A DNA stretch of 57,121 nucleotides. Origin: Deltaproteobacteria bacterium. GTDB taxonomy: Bacteria > Myxococcota_A > Polyangia > Fen-1088. The notes under the pieces are model-generated. The model worked only from the letters and a program-made list of their open reading frames with translations. It was not told the DNA's origin and searched no databases. A program made the translations under genes and the position numbers. This document shows, piece by piece, positions 23,511-33,939 of the stretch (positions are counted from its first letter, which is position 1; every line of letters begins with the position of its first letter). The stretch lies in contig JAFGPX010000190.1 of NCBI GenBank assembly GCA_016935975.1, positions 1-57,121 of the forward strand. Direction: 5' to 3'.

Positions 23511-25772
23511 ATGATGCGCAAGCTTTGGATTTCGATGGTTGCTCTTCTTGCCCTGGCAGGTTGCGGGAGCGGCTCCGGCACGCCGCAGACCGGCGAGGTC
23601 TGCACGTACAACAGCGACTGCCAGGCGGGCCTGACCTGCTCCTTCGGACGCTGCCTGGCGGCCTGCAAGACCGAGGCGGACTGTCCCGCGGGCCAGCAGT
23701 GCGTGAAGAACGCCTCGGGCATCAACGTGTGCCTGCTGCCCGAGGTCGAGAGGTGCATCTACAACAGCGATTGCCAGGCGCCGTTGGTGTGCGCGGCGGA
23801 CTTCAAGTGCCGCAACCAGTGCCAGTCGGACATCGACTGCGCGACCAGTACGCAGAAGTGCGTGCTTCCCGATCACGTGTGTGCCGAGCCGAGCGCCATC
23901 GATCCCGTGACCGGCCGATTGAAGCCGCCTGTCGGCGGGCTCGACGGCGGCACGGTCGACAGCGCTCCGATCATTCCGGTTCAACCCGACGCTGCCTTGC
24001 CCGATGTGCCGGTGGTCGACGCGGGATCCGTCGACCTGCCGGTGGCAACCCCGGATGCTCAGTCTGTCGATGTCGGCGTGGTGGACGCGCCGCTGGGCCC
24101 GGACGCGGCCGGACCCGGTCCGAGCGATGCGGCCGTGTGCAGCCTGGACGCGGCCGCGCTGACGTTGAGCGGCACCATCTCGTCCAATCGCATCTTGCCC
24201 TACCTACCCGGCTGCAAGTACAAGGCGGCGGGCAACATCTCCGTGTCGTCGAGCGCGATCCTCACCGTGGAGCCGGGCGTCGTGATCGAGTTCGTCTCGG
24301 GCGTCGGCCTCACCGTGTACGGGGCGCTCAGCGCGGCGGGCACCGCGGAGCTGCCCATTCGCTTCGCTGGCGCCCAGGCGACCCCGGGATACTGGGAAGG
24401 CATCGGCTTCTCGAATTCCGACAACGTCGCCAACGTCCTCGACCATGTCATCATCGAGAACGCGGGAACCGCGACCACCGGCTATTCTGGGAACCAACCG
24501 GCCAGCCTGACGATCGACGAATCGAGAGTGCAGATCAAGAACACCACCATCCGCGGGGGCAGCGGGGTGGGACTTGCGATGTACGCCCCCAGCCTGGACG
24601 CTTTCTCGGGCAACGTCATCACCGGGAACGCTCTTGGCGCCGTCAGCGTCTATGCCAGCTACCTGGGCAGCCTGGTGGGGGCTTCGCCGAGCAGCTTCGC
24701 GGGCAACACCGTAGACCAAGTCATCGTGACCGCGGCGACGGTGAGCAAGGCACAGACCTGGCCCGCGCTCGACGTTCCCTATCGAATGAGCGGCAACACG
24801 ACCATCAACACAAACGTCGCCATCGAGGCCGGCGCCAGATTCAGAATGGCCAAGGATGCGCTGCTTCGCGTGGGTGGGGCCTCTGCCTCGCTTAGCGCGA
24901 AGGGCGTGGCCGGCAAGGAGATCGTCTTCTCGGGCGACCAAGCCACCCGTGGGTACTGGGAAGGTCTCCATTTCGACAACAGCGACAACGTCAACAACCT
25001 GCTGGACCACGTGGTCATCGAACACGCGGGAACCGCCGAGACCGGGTACTCGGCGGACTTGCCCGGAAGCCTTCTGGTCGAGACCTCGCGGGTGCAGATC
25101 AAGAACACCATCGTGCGTCTGGGCAGCGGTGTCGGCCTGGTCCTGTACGGTCCGACGCTCGACGCCTTTGCGGGCAACACCTTCACCCAGAACACCCAGG
25201 GCGCGGCCAGCGTCTATGCCCACCACCTCGGGCAGATGGTCGGCGATGCGCCCAGCTCCTTCGCCGGCAACGACGTGGACTACGTCTTGGTCAACGGCTA
25301 TACGGTCGACACGGCGCAAACCTGGCCTATCCTCGACGTTCCCTACCTGCTCCGTAGCGACGTGACGGTGGGCGCGGCGCTCACCATCGCGGCGGGCGCG
25401 ACCCTCGTGTTCCAGCAGGACGTCTACATGAACGTCAACAGCTCGGGCTCGCTGACCGCGCAGGGGCAGGCCGGCGCGGTCATCACCTTCACGGGCGAGC
25501 TGCCGCAGGCAGGCCACTGGGGCGGCCTGTGGTTCTCGTCGAGCAAGAAGCCGAACAACATCCTGGACTACGTCACCGTGTCGTACGGCGGCGGTCGCGA
25601 GACCGGCTCTTCTTCGCGCTTCCCCGCCAATATCTACGTCTACGGCAGCCTGGTGACCGTGACGAATTCGACCATCGCCTACAGCGCCAACTACGGCATC
25701 TGGTGGGACGCCAATTCGACCGTCACGCAAAGCGGCAACACCTTCGTCGGCAACCTCGTCGATCACCCCTAG
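23511..25772 (+). CDS. Cys-rich lipoprotein with duplicated beta-helix domain
   Basis: 753 residues. Shine-Dalgarno GGAGG (23501-23505) just before ATGATG; lipobox LAGC (Cys about 18). Two Cys-rich repeats follow (YNSDCQAGLTCSFGRC...; YNSDCQAPLVCAADFKC...), a Dickkopf-like pattern, then an Asp/Val/Pro linker (about 130-210). From 225 to the end are parallel beta-helix repeats. One block of about 185 residues occurs twice: GYWEGIGFSNSDNVANVLDH and later GYWEGLHFDNSDNVNNLLDH. A third, shorter block ends it. Likely a surface adhesin or polysaccharide-binding protein; no catalytic triad is evident. The kinase gene follows 11 bases later, so they may share a transcript. Confidence 0.8.
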   Translation: MMRKLWISMVALLALAGCGSGSGTPQTGEVCTYNSDCQAGLTCSFGRCLAACKTEADCPAGQQCVKNASGINVCLLPEVERCIYNSDCQAPLVCAADFKCRNQCQSDIDCATSTQKCVLPDHVCAEPSAIDPVTGRLKPPVGGLDGGTVDSAPIIPVQPDAALPDVPVVDAGSVDLPVATPDAQSVDVGVVDAPLGPDAAGPGPSDAAVCSLDAAALTLSGTISSNRILPYLPGCKYKAAGNISVSSSAILTVEPGVVIEFVSGVGLTVYGALSAAGTAELPIRFAGAQATPGYWEGIGFSNSDNVANVLDHVIIENAGTATTGYSGNQPASLTIDESRVQIKNTTIRGGSGVGLAMYAPSLDAFSGNVITGNALGAVSVYASYLGSLVGASPSSFAGNTVDQVIVTAATVSKAQTWPALDVPYRMSGNTTINTNVAIEAGARFRMAKDALLRVGGASASLSAKGVAGKEIVFSGDQATRGYWEGLHFDNSDNVNNLLDHVVIEHAGTAETGYSADLPGSLLVETSRVQIKNTIVRLGSGVGLVLYGPTLDAFAGNTFTQNTQGAASVYAHHLGQMVGDAPSSFAGNDVDYVLVNGYTVDTAQTWPILDVPYLLRSDVTVGAALTIAAGATLVFQQDVYMNVNSSGSLTAQGQAGAVITFTGELPQAGHWGGLWFSSSKKPNNILDYVTVSYGGGRETGSSSRFPANIYVYGSLVTVTNSTIAYSANYGIWWDANSTVTQSGNTFVGNLVDHP

Positions 25773-25783
25773 GCTAGCTTCTG

Positions 25784-27180
<1,397 letters not shown>

Positions 27181-27184
<4 letters not shown>

Positions 27185-28668
27185 CATACCCACGAGCGAT
27201 CCCGAGCGTCGTGCTGACAGCCGTGTTGCTTTTCGGCGCTTCTGCCGCCAGTGCCGAGGAGCCCGGCAGCGATGCACGCAAAGAGGCCAAAGAGCGCTTC
27301 GCGCGCGGCCTGCACCTGTTCGAGAACGGCGACAACGGCGGAGCCTTGGCCGAATTCGAGCGGGCCAACCAGTTGGTGCCGAACCAGTTGGTTCTCTACA
27401 ACATCGCCCTGGTCTACGCGGCGATGGGCAAGCCGGTCGAGGCGGTGGATCTGCTCGACGATGTGCTGAAGAACCCGGGAACGCTCAAGCCCGAGCATCT
27501 GACGCGGGCCCGCGCCACCAAGGAGGAGCAAGACAAGCGCATCGGCCAGCTCGACGTGAAGGTCAACGTTCCCGCGACCATCGAGATTGACGGTGTGCGC
27601 GCCGGCAACGCGCCCATGCAGGAGCCGCTGGACGTGGCGGCCGGCGAGCACGTCGTCGGCGCCTTGGCGTCGGGCTACTTGCCGCTGCGCCAGGCGGTCA
27701 CCGTGGCCGGACAGGCGCGCGCCGAGCTGACCTTCGAGCTGGAGCCGACCGACACGAAGGTGGCCCACGTCGCGATTCACAGTCCGTTGCCCGGCGCCGA
27801 GGTGCGCGTCGATGACGTGCTGGTCGGCAAAACGCCCTTCGCCGCTCCGCTTAGCGTGGCTCCCGGCAGACGCGTGTTCGAGATCCAGAGGCCGGGGTAC
27901 ATGATCTCGCGGCGCGAGCTGAACCTGAGCGATGGCGTTCACACCGCGGTCGGCTTCGATCCCGACGAAGACCCGCAGCCCGGCGACGCCCGCGGCCGCC
28001 TGCGCCTGGCGGTCGGCGGGGGCGACGTCATCGTGACCATCGACGGCCGGCCCCGCGGTGTGTACCGCCAGCCCTACGATCTGCCGGCCGGCCCGCACAC
28101 CGTGAAGCTGGAGCAAGCCGGTTTCGAGAGCCTCGAACGATTGACCGAGGTGCCCGCCGGCGACGAGGTGACGGTCAAGGTGAACCTGCGTCCGACCGTG
28201 GAGACACGGGCCGCCTACGTATCGCATGCCCGCTCCGTGCGTAGCTGGGCGTACGTGGCTCTGGTGAGCGGCGCGGTCATTGCCGGCGTCTCGACCGGGG
28301 TGGCGTTGTGGAGCAACGGCAAGCTGCCGGCCGCGGAGAGCAAGCTGGCCGACGTGGAGCGCGACGCCAAGCTGGGCGGCGGCGGCAGCTGCGACATGAG
28401 CGGCGAATGGAACCCAGATAAGGAGCTGACGTGCAGGATGAGAATGGACGACGCGGTGGGCGACGTCAACTTCTACAAGAACTGGCGTTTGGGCGGCATC
28501 ATCGGCGCCGCGGCGGGCGCGGCCGTGCTCGGCACGGGTATCGTGCTACTCGTTACGGGCCCCGATCCTGGGCTCTACGATCGCGAGGAGACACTGGCGG
28601 GCTCCTTGATGCCCGTGTTCGTGGCCGCTCCCGGCGGCGGCAGCCTGCTTCTGCGCGGCCGCTTCTAG
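27181..28668 (+). CDS. PEGA-domain/TPR membrane protein coupled to the kinase
   Basis: 495 residues. Signal peptide ending SAASAEE, TPR-like helices (about 35-110: FARGLHLFENGDNGGALAEF), then three PEGA-like repeats (about 120-345; e.g. ATIEIDGVRAGNAPM, AEVRVDDVLVGKTPFAAPLS, VIVTIDGRPRGVYRQP). Two transmembrane segments (SWAYVALVSGAVIAG, about 357-378; LGGIIGAAAGAAVLGTGIVLL, about 440-463) flank a short Cys-containing loop. Probably an envelope partner or substrate of the kinase. Its TAG stop lies inside the left inverted repeat of the MITE at 28665, so the original C-terminus may have been different. Confidence 0.82.
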
Positions 28669-29032
28669 AGCACCGAACGGTTTGAAAGCGTTGGAGGATC
28701 AGAGAGATGCGCGACCAGCGTCGAGCGGGTCGCGTGCGCGTGAGCGAGGGGGTGAGCGTGTTCGTGTGGGGGATGCGGAACGCGGGAATCTCGGGCGAGA
28801 GCGTGGGGTGCGTTCTGGAAAGCAGCGGACGCGTGAAGGCTGCGGCAGCTGTGGTGTCTCGTGGAAGGGACTCTCGCGAACCGCACGACGCCGGCCGGGC
28901 TCGCTCCCGCGAGCCGCCCACGCGAGCCGCGCGACGCCGGCCGGACACGCTCACGCTAGCGTTCACGGAGCACGCGAGCCGTCTCCGGAACCCTGCGGAA
29001 CCACTGTCTGTTCAAACCGTTCGGTGCTCTAG
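28665..29032. mobile_element. MITE-like element with 22-bp terminal inverted repeats
   Basis: Both ends carry the exact 19-base inverted repeat GAGCACCGAACGGTTTGAA, each flanked outside by TA plus a C or G (22 bases in all, 28665-28686 and 29011-29032). TA duplication is the hallmark of IS630/Tc1-mariner-type insertion. The 324-base interior has no credible transposase, only GC-rich sequence with imperfect repeats of the CGACGCCGGCCGG kind. So it is a non-autonomous miniature element. It supplies the PEGA gene's stop codon. No parent transposase is in the window. Confidence 0.75.
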
Positions 29033-29057
29033 CAGGGGATGCCGGTAGGTGGTGTCG

Positions 29058-29140
29058 ACAGGGAGAAACAGAGGAACAGAGCCGGAAGTCGAATGGTTCA
29101 CGCCATTCCCAGCCACCTCTGCTTCTCTGTTCCTCCCTGT
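29058..29140. repeat. Dispersed inverted repeat, family B, copy 2
   Basis: Left arm ACAGGGAGAAACAGAGGAAC, right arm its imperfect complement ending TCCTCCCTGT. It lies directly after the MITE and before the aminotransferase stop at 29182. Sequence 29141-29181 shows no gene. Confidence 0.6.
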
Positions 29141-29181
29141 TTTTCCCCGGGTGACTGGCGTCGGTACTAGCAGGTGTCGTC

Positions 29182-30405
29182 CTAACCCTGCGCGTATTCG
29201 TCGAGTAGCTCTTCCATGCGGCCGAAGACCTCGACCATGGTCTTCTCGTCGGGCAAGAGCGTGATGCGGAAGTGGTTGCGATAGAGCACGTTGAAGCTCG
29301 AGCCGGGCGCCACCAGGACGTGCTTGCGCTCGAGCAGATCGATGCCGAAGGTCTGGTCGTCGAAGTCGGGCAGCTTGGCCGTATCGACGCCCGGAAAAGC
29401 ATAGATGGCCCCTCGTGGCGGCTGCACCGAGAGGTACTTGCTGCGCTTGCAGCCTTCAAGCACGGCCGCCCGCGTCTGGTAGAGGCGGCCGCCCGGGCTC
29501 GTGAGGTCGTGGATCGACTGGTAGCCGCCCAGGGCGGTCTGCACGGCCCACTGCCCGACCACGTTCGAGCACAGGCGCAGAGAGGCGAGGGTGTCGAGGC
29601 CGAGCAGGTAGTCCTGGGCGTGGTCCTTCGCGCCCGAGAAGCTGACCCAGCCGACGCGGAAGCCGCACGAGCGGTAGACCTTGGACAGGCCGGAGAACGT
29701 GCCGCACAGAGTGTGCTTGACCAGGGTCGCCACCGGCGTGTACTCGGCGCCTTCGTAGGTGATCTGGTCGTAGATCTCGTCCGTCAAAACGACCAAGCCG
29801 TGCTCTTCCGCGAGCTTGACCATCTCTTGCAGGACTTCGCGCGGATAGACCGCGCCGGTCGGGTTGTTGGGCGAGATGATGACCAGCGCGCGCGTGCGCG
29901 GCGTGACCAGCTTGCGCAGCGCCTCGAGGTCGGGCTGCCAGTCGAGATCCCGCCGGCAGGGATAGTGCACGGCCTTGCCGTCGTTGAGATACGTGGCCGC
30001 GGTCCACAGCGGGTAGTCGGGGCTGGGCACCAGCACTTCGTCGCCGTCGTCGAGCAGCGCCCGCAAGGAGAAGAGGATCAGCTCGCTGACGCCGTTGCCG
30101 ATGAAGACATCCTCGGCGGTCACGTCCATCACGCCGCGGCTCTGCTGCTGCATGACCACGGCCTCGCGCGCCGGGAAGATGCCTTTCTGGTGGCAGTAGG
30201 CATCCGAGTCGCGCAGGTTTTCGACCATCGCCTGACGCATCGTTTCAGGCGCGCGGAAGCCGAAGGCGCCCGGGTTGCCGATGTTGAGCTTGATGATCTC
30301 GTGCCCCGCCTTCTCCAGATCCAACGCGCGGCGGGCCAGCGGTCCGCGGATTTCGTAGCGGACGTTGGCGAGTTGGGAGCTGGGTTTGATATGCGGCGCT
30401 TTCAT
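29182..30405 (-). CDS. alaA: Alanine/glutamate-pyruvate aminotransferase (AlaA type)
   Basis: 407 residues, close to the 405 of E. coli AlaA. PLP fold type I: N-terminal block IKLNIGNPGAFGFRAP, SPDYPLW, ISPNNPTGAVYP with the conserved Asn, TDEIYDQITY, and SGLSKVYRSCGFRVGWV, whose Lys binds PLP. C-terminal FRITLLPDEKTM holds the substrate-carboxylate Arg. It should convert pyruvate and glutamate to alanine and 2-oxoglutarate. The start at 30405 fits the family N-terminus (KPSSQLANVRYEIRGP); the longer frame to 30609 is rejected. Confidence 0.9.
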   Translation of the reverse strand: MKAPHIKPSSQLANVRYEIRGPLARRALDLEKAGHEIIKLNIGNPGAFGFRAPETMRQAMVENLRDSDAYCHQKGIFPAREAVVMQQQSRGVMDVTAEDVFIGNGVSELILFSLRALLDDGDEVLVPSPDYPLWTAATYLNDGKAVHYPCRRDLDWQPDLEALRKLVTPRTRALVIISPNNPTGAVYPREVLQEMVKLAEEHGLVVLTDEIYDQITYEGAEYTPVATLVKHTLCGTFSGLSKVYRSCGFRVGWVSFSGAKDHAQDYLLGLDTLASLRLCSNVVGQWAVQTALGGYQSIHDLTSPGGRLYQTRAAVLEGCKRSKYLSVQPPRGAIYAFPGVDTAKLPDFDDQTFGIDLLERKHVLVAPGSSFNVLYRNHFRITLLPDEKTMVEVFGRMEELLDEYAQG

Positions 30406-30841
30406 GGCGTCTTCCGAAGATAGCCGACCCCGTCGAGATGGCCAAGGTTCCCGCGACGCGGGCCGGACAGGGGGCCCGAGGCGCCTGCCCGACGATCCGC
30501 GTGTCCCCCTTGTCGACGTTCCCGTTTCGCGCGCCTCTGGTTTTTTATTTGCGGTGACCGAGGCGACCAGCCATGCGCCGTGCTTGGGGCACATGCCCTC
30601 GTCTCGCACGGCACGCGACGCTTGGAGGCTTTGCGCAACGGGCTCCTGGCCGGAAGTGCGGGTACCCGTCTAGCGATGAGAGCGCTGCGCGTCCTTGGCT
30701 CGAAGCACTATCGTCAAGAAGAGCTTTTGATGAAGCGCCACTTTTTTACACCCATATGTCAGTATCAACGACCGCGTTAGTGCGTTGACCCAACCTAGCA
30801 ATTTCAACAGTTTTAACCCCTTTTAGCACATAGGGCCATTC
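30406..30841. other. Gene-free gap upstream of the arylsulfotransferase-like gene
   Basis: A 436-base divergent intergenic region. The right third (about 30700-30840) is much more AT-rich than its surroundings. A TTGACC hexamer lies at 30785-30790, but no convincing -10 follows at the right distance, so I do not call a promoter. Short frames in it carry no recognisable protein. Confidence 0.4.
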
Positions 30842-32749
30842 ATGCCACACGGTCCTGAGAACTCGCATTTTCTCGCTACTGTCGTCGCGCTCCTTTGGGC
30901 GGCAGGTAGTTGCATGCCGGCACCGAAGGTGACCAGCGGTTCGGGTGGCGGCAACGGCTTGGGCGGAAAAGCGGGCGGCAGCGGCTCCGGCGGCAATGGA
31001 GCAGGTGGTTCGGCCTCGGGAGGGACGAGCGGCGACGGCTCGGGTGGCAGAAGCGGCGCCGGCGGTTCGCTCCTAGGCGGCTCGGGCGGCTCGGGCGGCT
31101 CGGGCAATGGGGGAGCGGGGGGCAGGGGGGGCACGGGTGGCAATAGCGCTGGCGGTGCCGGTGGCAGGAGCTCCGCCGGGGCAGGGGGGCGCGGCGGCGG
31201 CTCGGGTGGCAACGGCGCGGGCGGTACCGGGGGCCGTGGCGGCATTGGTGGTGGTATCGCCGGCGCAGGTGGAACGAGGAATGGCGGCAGCGGCGGCACG
31301 GCCGTTGGCGGTCGCGGAGGCTCCGGCGGTCAGGGCGGCACGAGCGCCGGCACCGGCTCGCTCAACATCACCGGGCTCAAGGTCGAAGCGAACCCCAAGA
31401 ACGTGCTCTCCGCCTTCGTCAGTTGGACGACCGACAAGCCCGCGGATTCGGTGGTGCAGTTCGGGCAGGGCAAGTACGAGTGGGAGGTGTCGGACTCGGC
31501 CGAGGTCACGAGCCACAAGGTTCTGATCATCGGCATGCACGCCAACAAGTCGTATCAGATCAAGGCCATGTCCTCGGCCGGTGGCAGCACGGGGAGCGCG
31601 ACCGGCAACTTCACGGCCGGCTCTCTGCCGGCCCAGATTCCCGTGGTCAGCGTCTCCATCAACGACACGGCCAAGGTGCAACCGGGCTGGACGCTCATGA
31701 ACATCATCAAGAGCAGCAGCACGATGGGCCCCATATCCAACGACCCATCCGCGGCCGTGATCTACGATGCCACCGGGCAGCCGGTCTGGTACTACATCAA
31801 CGGCACGACCAAGGACTTCGGCGGCGCCATCTCCACCTACCTGACCGACAAGGGCGTGCTCCTGGGCCCGGTGGTAGGCCAGTCCGGCCCCGGCGAGTCG
31901 CCGCGCGAGGTCGACTTCGCGGGCAACACCATCTGGGAGTGCAAGGACCCGCTCTGCGGCGGGAGCGGCGGGATAACCCACGACACGATCAAGCTCTCGA
32001 ACGGCAACCACGTGGTCCTGCGCTGGAAGTCGATTGGCGCGGTCAGCGACTCGGACACCACCTTCGAGGAGCTCGATTCCACCGGCAAAGTCGTGTGGTC
32101 GGTGACCTACTCCCAGCTCGTGCCCAAGCCCGCGGGAGCGACGGGCGACTGGTGCCACGGCAACGCGATCGTCGTGGACATCGCCAAGGACGTGGTGTAC
32201 GTGAACTGTCGCTTCATGGGGCTCGCCAAGACCAGCTACAAGAACCCGGGCTCGCTTCTCTGGTATCTGCCCGCCAGCTACGGCAAGGCCACCGGCAACA
32301 TGGCGTTCTCTCCCACGACGTCCCAGTACAACGACACCCACGATCCGGAGCCGCACGACGACGGCACGCTCCTCGTCTTCGACAACGGCGGCTACGCGAC
32401 GGGCATGGGGGGGCCGACGACCGCGTACCACTCGCGCGCGGTGGAATACAAGATCGACGAGAACGCCAAGACCGCGACGCTGGTGTGGGAGGTCCCGGGC
32501 AACTTCAACGTGGATTCCTGGTACAAGAACAACTGGTACAACGCCTACTACGGCGACGCCGATCGGCTGGCCAATGGCAACGTGCTGATCGCGGCGGGCT
32601 CGGTGAGCCAGAACAACGGCGATGCCCGCGTGTTCGAAGTGCAGAAGGCCGACGGCAAGGTGGTGTGGGAGTTCAAGCTTGCCGCCGGCTACGGCGTCTA
32701 CCGCGCCGACCGCATCGACCCGCCGCTGGTGAAGCCGATCGCGCAGTAG
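30842..32749 (+). CDS. Gly-rich-linker lipoprotein, arylsulfotransferase (ASST)-like
   Basis: 635 residues. The N-terminal signal segment ends AAGSC (lipoprotein Cys about 24). A low-complexity Gly/Ser/Ala linker of nearly 130 residues follows, then an Fn3/PAP-like beta domain (FVSWTTDKPADSVVQFG). The main domain is a beta-propeller resembling ASST: WTLMNIIKSS, GQPVWYYING, ITHDTIKLSNGNHVVLRW with the catalytic-type His, WCHGNAIVVD, YNDTHDPEPHDDGTLLVFDNGG, and ADRLANGNVLIAAGS. Such enzymes transfer sulfate between phenols without PAPS. Activity here is inferred from the repeat pattern. Confidence 0.8.
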   Translation: MPHGPENSHFLATVVALLWAAGSCMPAPKVTSGSGGGNGLGGKAGGSGSGGNGAGGSASGGTSGDGSGGRSGAGGSLLGGSGGSGGSGNGGAGGRGGTGGNSAGGAGGRSSAGAGGRGGGSGGNGAGGTGGRGGIGGGIAGAGGTRNGGSGGTAVGGRGGSGGQGGTSAGTGSLNITGLKVEANPKNVLSAFVSWTTDKPADSVVQFGQGKYEWEVSDSAEVTSHKVLIIGMHANKSYQIKAMSSAGGSTGSATGNFTAGSLPAQIPVVSVSINDTAKVQPGWTLMNIIKSSSTMGPISNDPSAAVIYDATGQPVWYYINGTTKDFGGAISTYLTDKGVLLGPVVGQSGPGESPREVDFAGNTIWECKDPLCGGSGGITHDTIKLSNGNHVVLRWKSIGAVSDSDTTFEELDSTGKVVWSVTYSQLVPKPAGATGDWCHGNAIVVDIAKDVVYVNCRFMGLAKTSYKNPGSLLWYLPASYGKATGNMAFSPTTSQYNDTHDPEPHDDGTLLVFDNGGYATGMGGPTTAYHSRAVEYKIDENAKTATLVWEVPGNFNVDSWYKNNWYNAYYGDADRLANGNVLIAAGSVSQNNGDARVFEVQKADGKVVWEFKLAAGYGVYRADRIDPPLVKPIAQ

Positions 32750-32757
32750 GGGCGAGA

Positions 32758-33876
32758 CTAGGTTTCGGGGCTGCCGCGCAGGCGCCAGACGACCTGCCAC
32801 ACGGCGATCACGAACAACGAGCCCGCGATGAGCAGGGCGTGGACGAGCGTGAGCTTCGGGATGCCCAGGAGCGCGTAGACCAGGAAGGCGAGCACGAAGA
32901 AGTCCCGCCGGCCCATGGTGTACAGGATGACGGTGAGGCTCTTGCCTTTCTTGTTGAGACGCGTCTTCATGTCGTCGCCGCCGGTCAGACGCCAGCGCAG
33001 CTTGAGGGTTTCGCTGCCCTCGCCCTGGCGGCGGATCTCGGTCAGCGCCACGACGTCGTAGGCGATGTGCATGAGGCTGGCGACGAGGCCTGCGGACAGG
33101 TACAGGTTCGAGCCGGTGGCGCGGTGGAAACCGATGCCGAGAGCCGCGAAGATGAGGATGTGCAGGCCGTCGTCGACCAGGGTGTCGAGCCATTCGCCCA
33201 GGGCGCTTTGCTGGAAGCGAACGCGCGCCAGCTCGCCGTCGCAGCCGTCCAGGATCGACTGCACCTGGATGGCGAAGAACCCCCACAGCATGAGGGCGCT
33301 GTTGCCGGTGGCGAGCAACGCCGCTCCGAAGAGGCCCACCAGGGCGGCGCCGAGCGTGACCTGGTTCGGCGTGACGGGCAGACGGCAGAGCAGGTGGCGG
33401 GTGATGAGGAAGGAAATCGGTTTGTTGAGGTAGCGGGCCACGAACCCGAGATCCCCGCGCAGAAGCTCGGCGAAGACGGCGGTTTCGGCCTTGCGCCGCG
33501 AGGTCTCGTCCACGACCTTGATGCCGCCGTCGAGCGAGCCGCTCGCCGGCCGCACTTCGTCGGCGCCCACCTCGGGCACACCCGCGAGCTCGCGGCGCAG
33601 CGCCTCCATCTCGTCGGGCCGCGGCACCTTGCGCAGCAAGGCCGTGGGCGGCAGGTACTTGGGCAGGGGGCAGCTGCCGTCCGAGGCCACGACCACGGAC
33701 AGCCCCATGCGATCCATCTGTTTGAGGGAGCGCTCCACCACGCTCAAGCCGCCGACGCGCATGCCCGCGCCCACCACCTCGCCGGCGGTGGCCCGCAGGA
33801 TCACGGCGCCCTTGGGCGGCGGCGGCGGGACGACCTCAACGATGGTGGGCGTTGCGGATTCTTCGTTGTCGATCAC
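32758..33876 (-). CDS. CDP-alcohol phosphatidyltransferase with N-terminal extension
   Basis: 372 residues. The family signature is intact: DGCDGELAR, Gly, then Asp and Asp (DG-x2-AR-x8-G-x3-D-x3-D, about residues 215-240), surrounded by four or five transmembrane helices. The first 150 residues (ILRATAGEVV, VGGLSVVERSLKQMDRMG, VVVASDGS) resemble the fold of the sugar-nucleotidyltransferase half of bifunctional inositol-1-phosphate cytidylyltransferase/DIPP synthases, but the Gly-rich NTP loop is not evident. So it may make a phosphoinositol-type or other phosphodiester lipid, with a regulatory or vestigial N-terminus. Convergent with the ASST-like gene. Confidence 0.8.
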   Translation of the reverse strand: MIDNEESATPTIVEVVPPPPPKGAVILRATAGEVVGAGMRVGGLSVVERSLKQMDRMGLSVVVASDGSCPLPKYLPPTALLRKVPRPDEMEALRRELAGVPEVGADEVRPASGSLDGGIKVVDETSRRKAETAVFAELLRGDLGFVARYLNKPISFLITRHLLCRLPVTPNQVTLGAALVGLFGAALLATGNSALMLWGFFAIQVQSILDGCDGELARVRFQQSALGEWLDTLVDDGLHILIFAALGIGFHRATGSNLYLSAGLVASLMHIAYDVVALTEIRRQGEGSETLKLRWRLTGGDDMKTRLNKKGKSLTVILYTMGRRDFFVLAFLVYALLGIPKLTLVHALLIAGSLFVIAVWQVVWRLRGSPET

Positions 33877-33939
33877 GTTGGGACCGAGTCTGCACGAATC
33901 TCGCGCCGAACGCTATCTACATGCGGCTGCGCGGGGCTG

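Noticed and set aside
28682..29048. Frames inside the MITE as a possible transposase
   Set aside because: All are short, rich in Arg/Ser/His, and show no DDE or HTH motif.
30573..30788. Small frames in the gap before the arylsulfotransferase-like gene
   Set aside because: Low-complexity, no ribosome binding site, no known domain.
30785..30816. TTGACC as a -35 promoter element
   Set aside because: The best -10-like sequence (TTTTAA) is 20 bases away, too far for a normal spacer.
31000..31340. Repetitive GGCGGC-type DNA as a CRISPR-like or minisatellite array
   Set aside because: It is the coding sequence for the Gly/Ser linker of the arylsulfotransferase-like lipoprotein; no spacers or constant repeat length.
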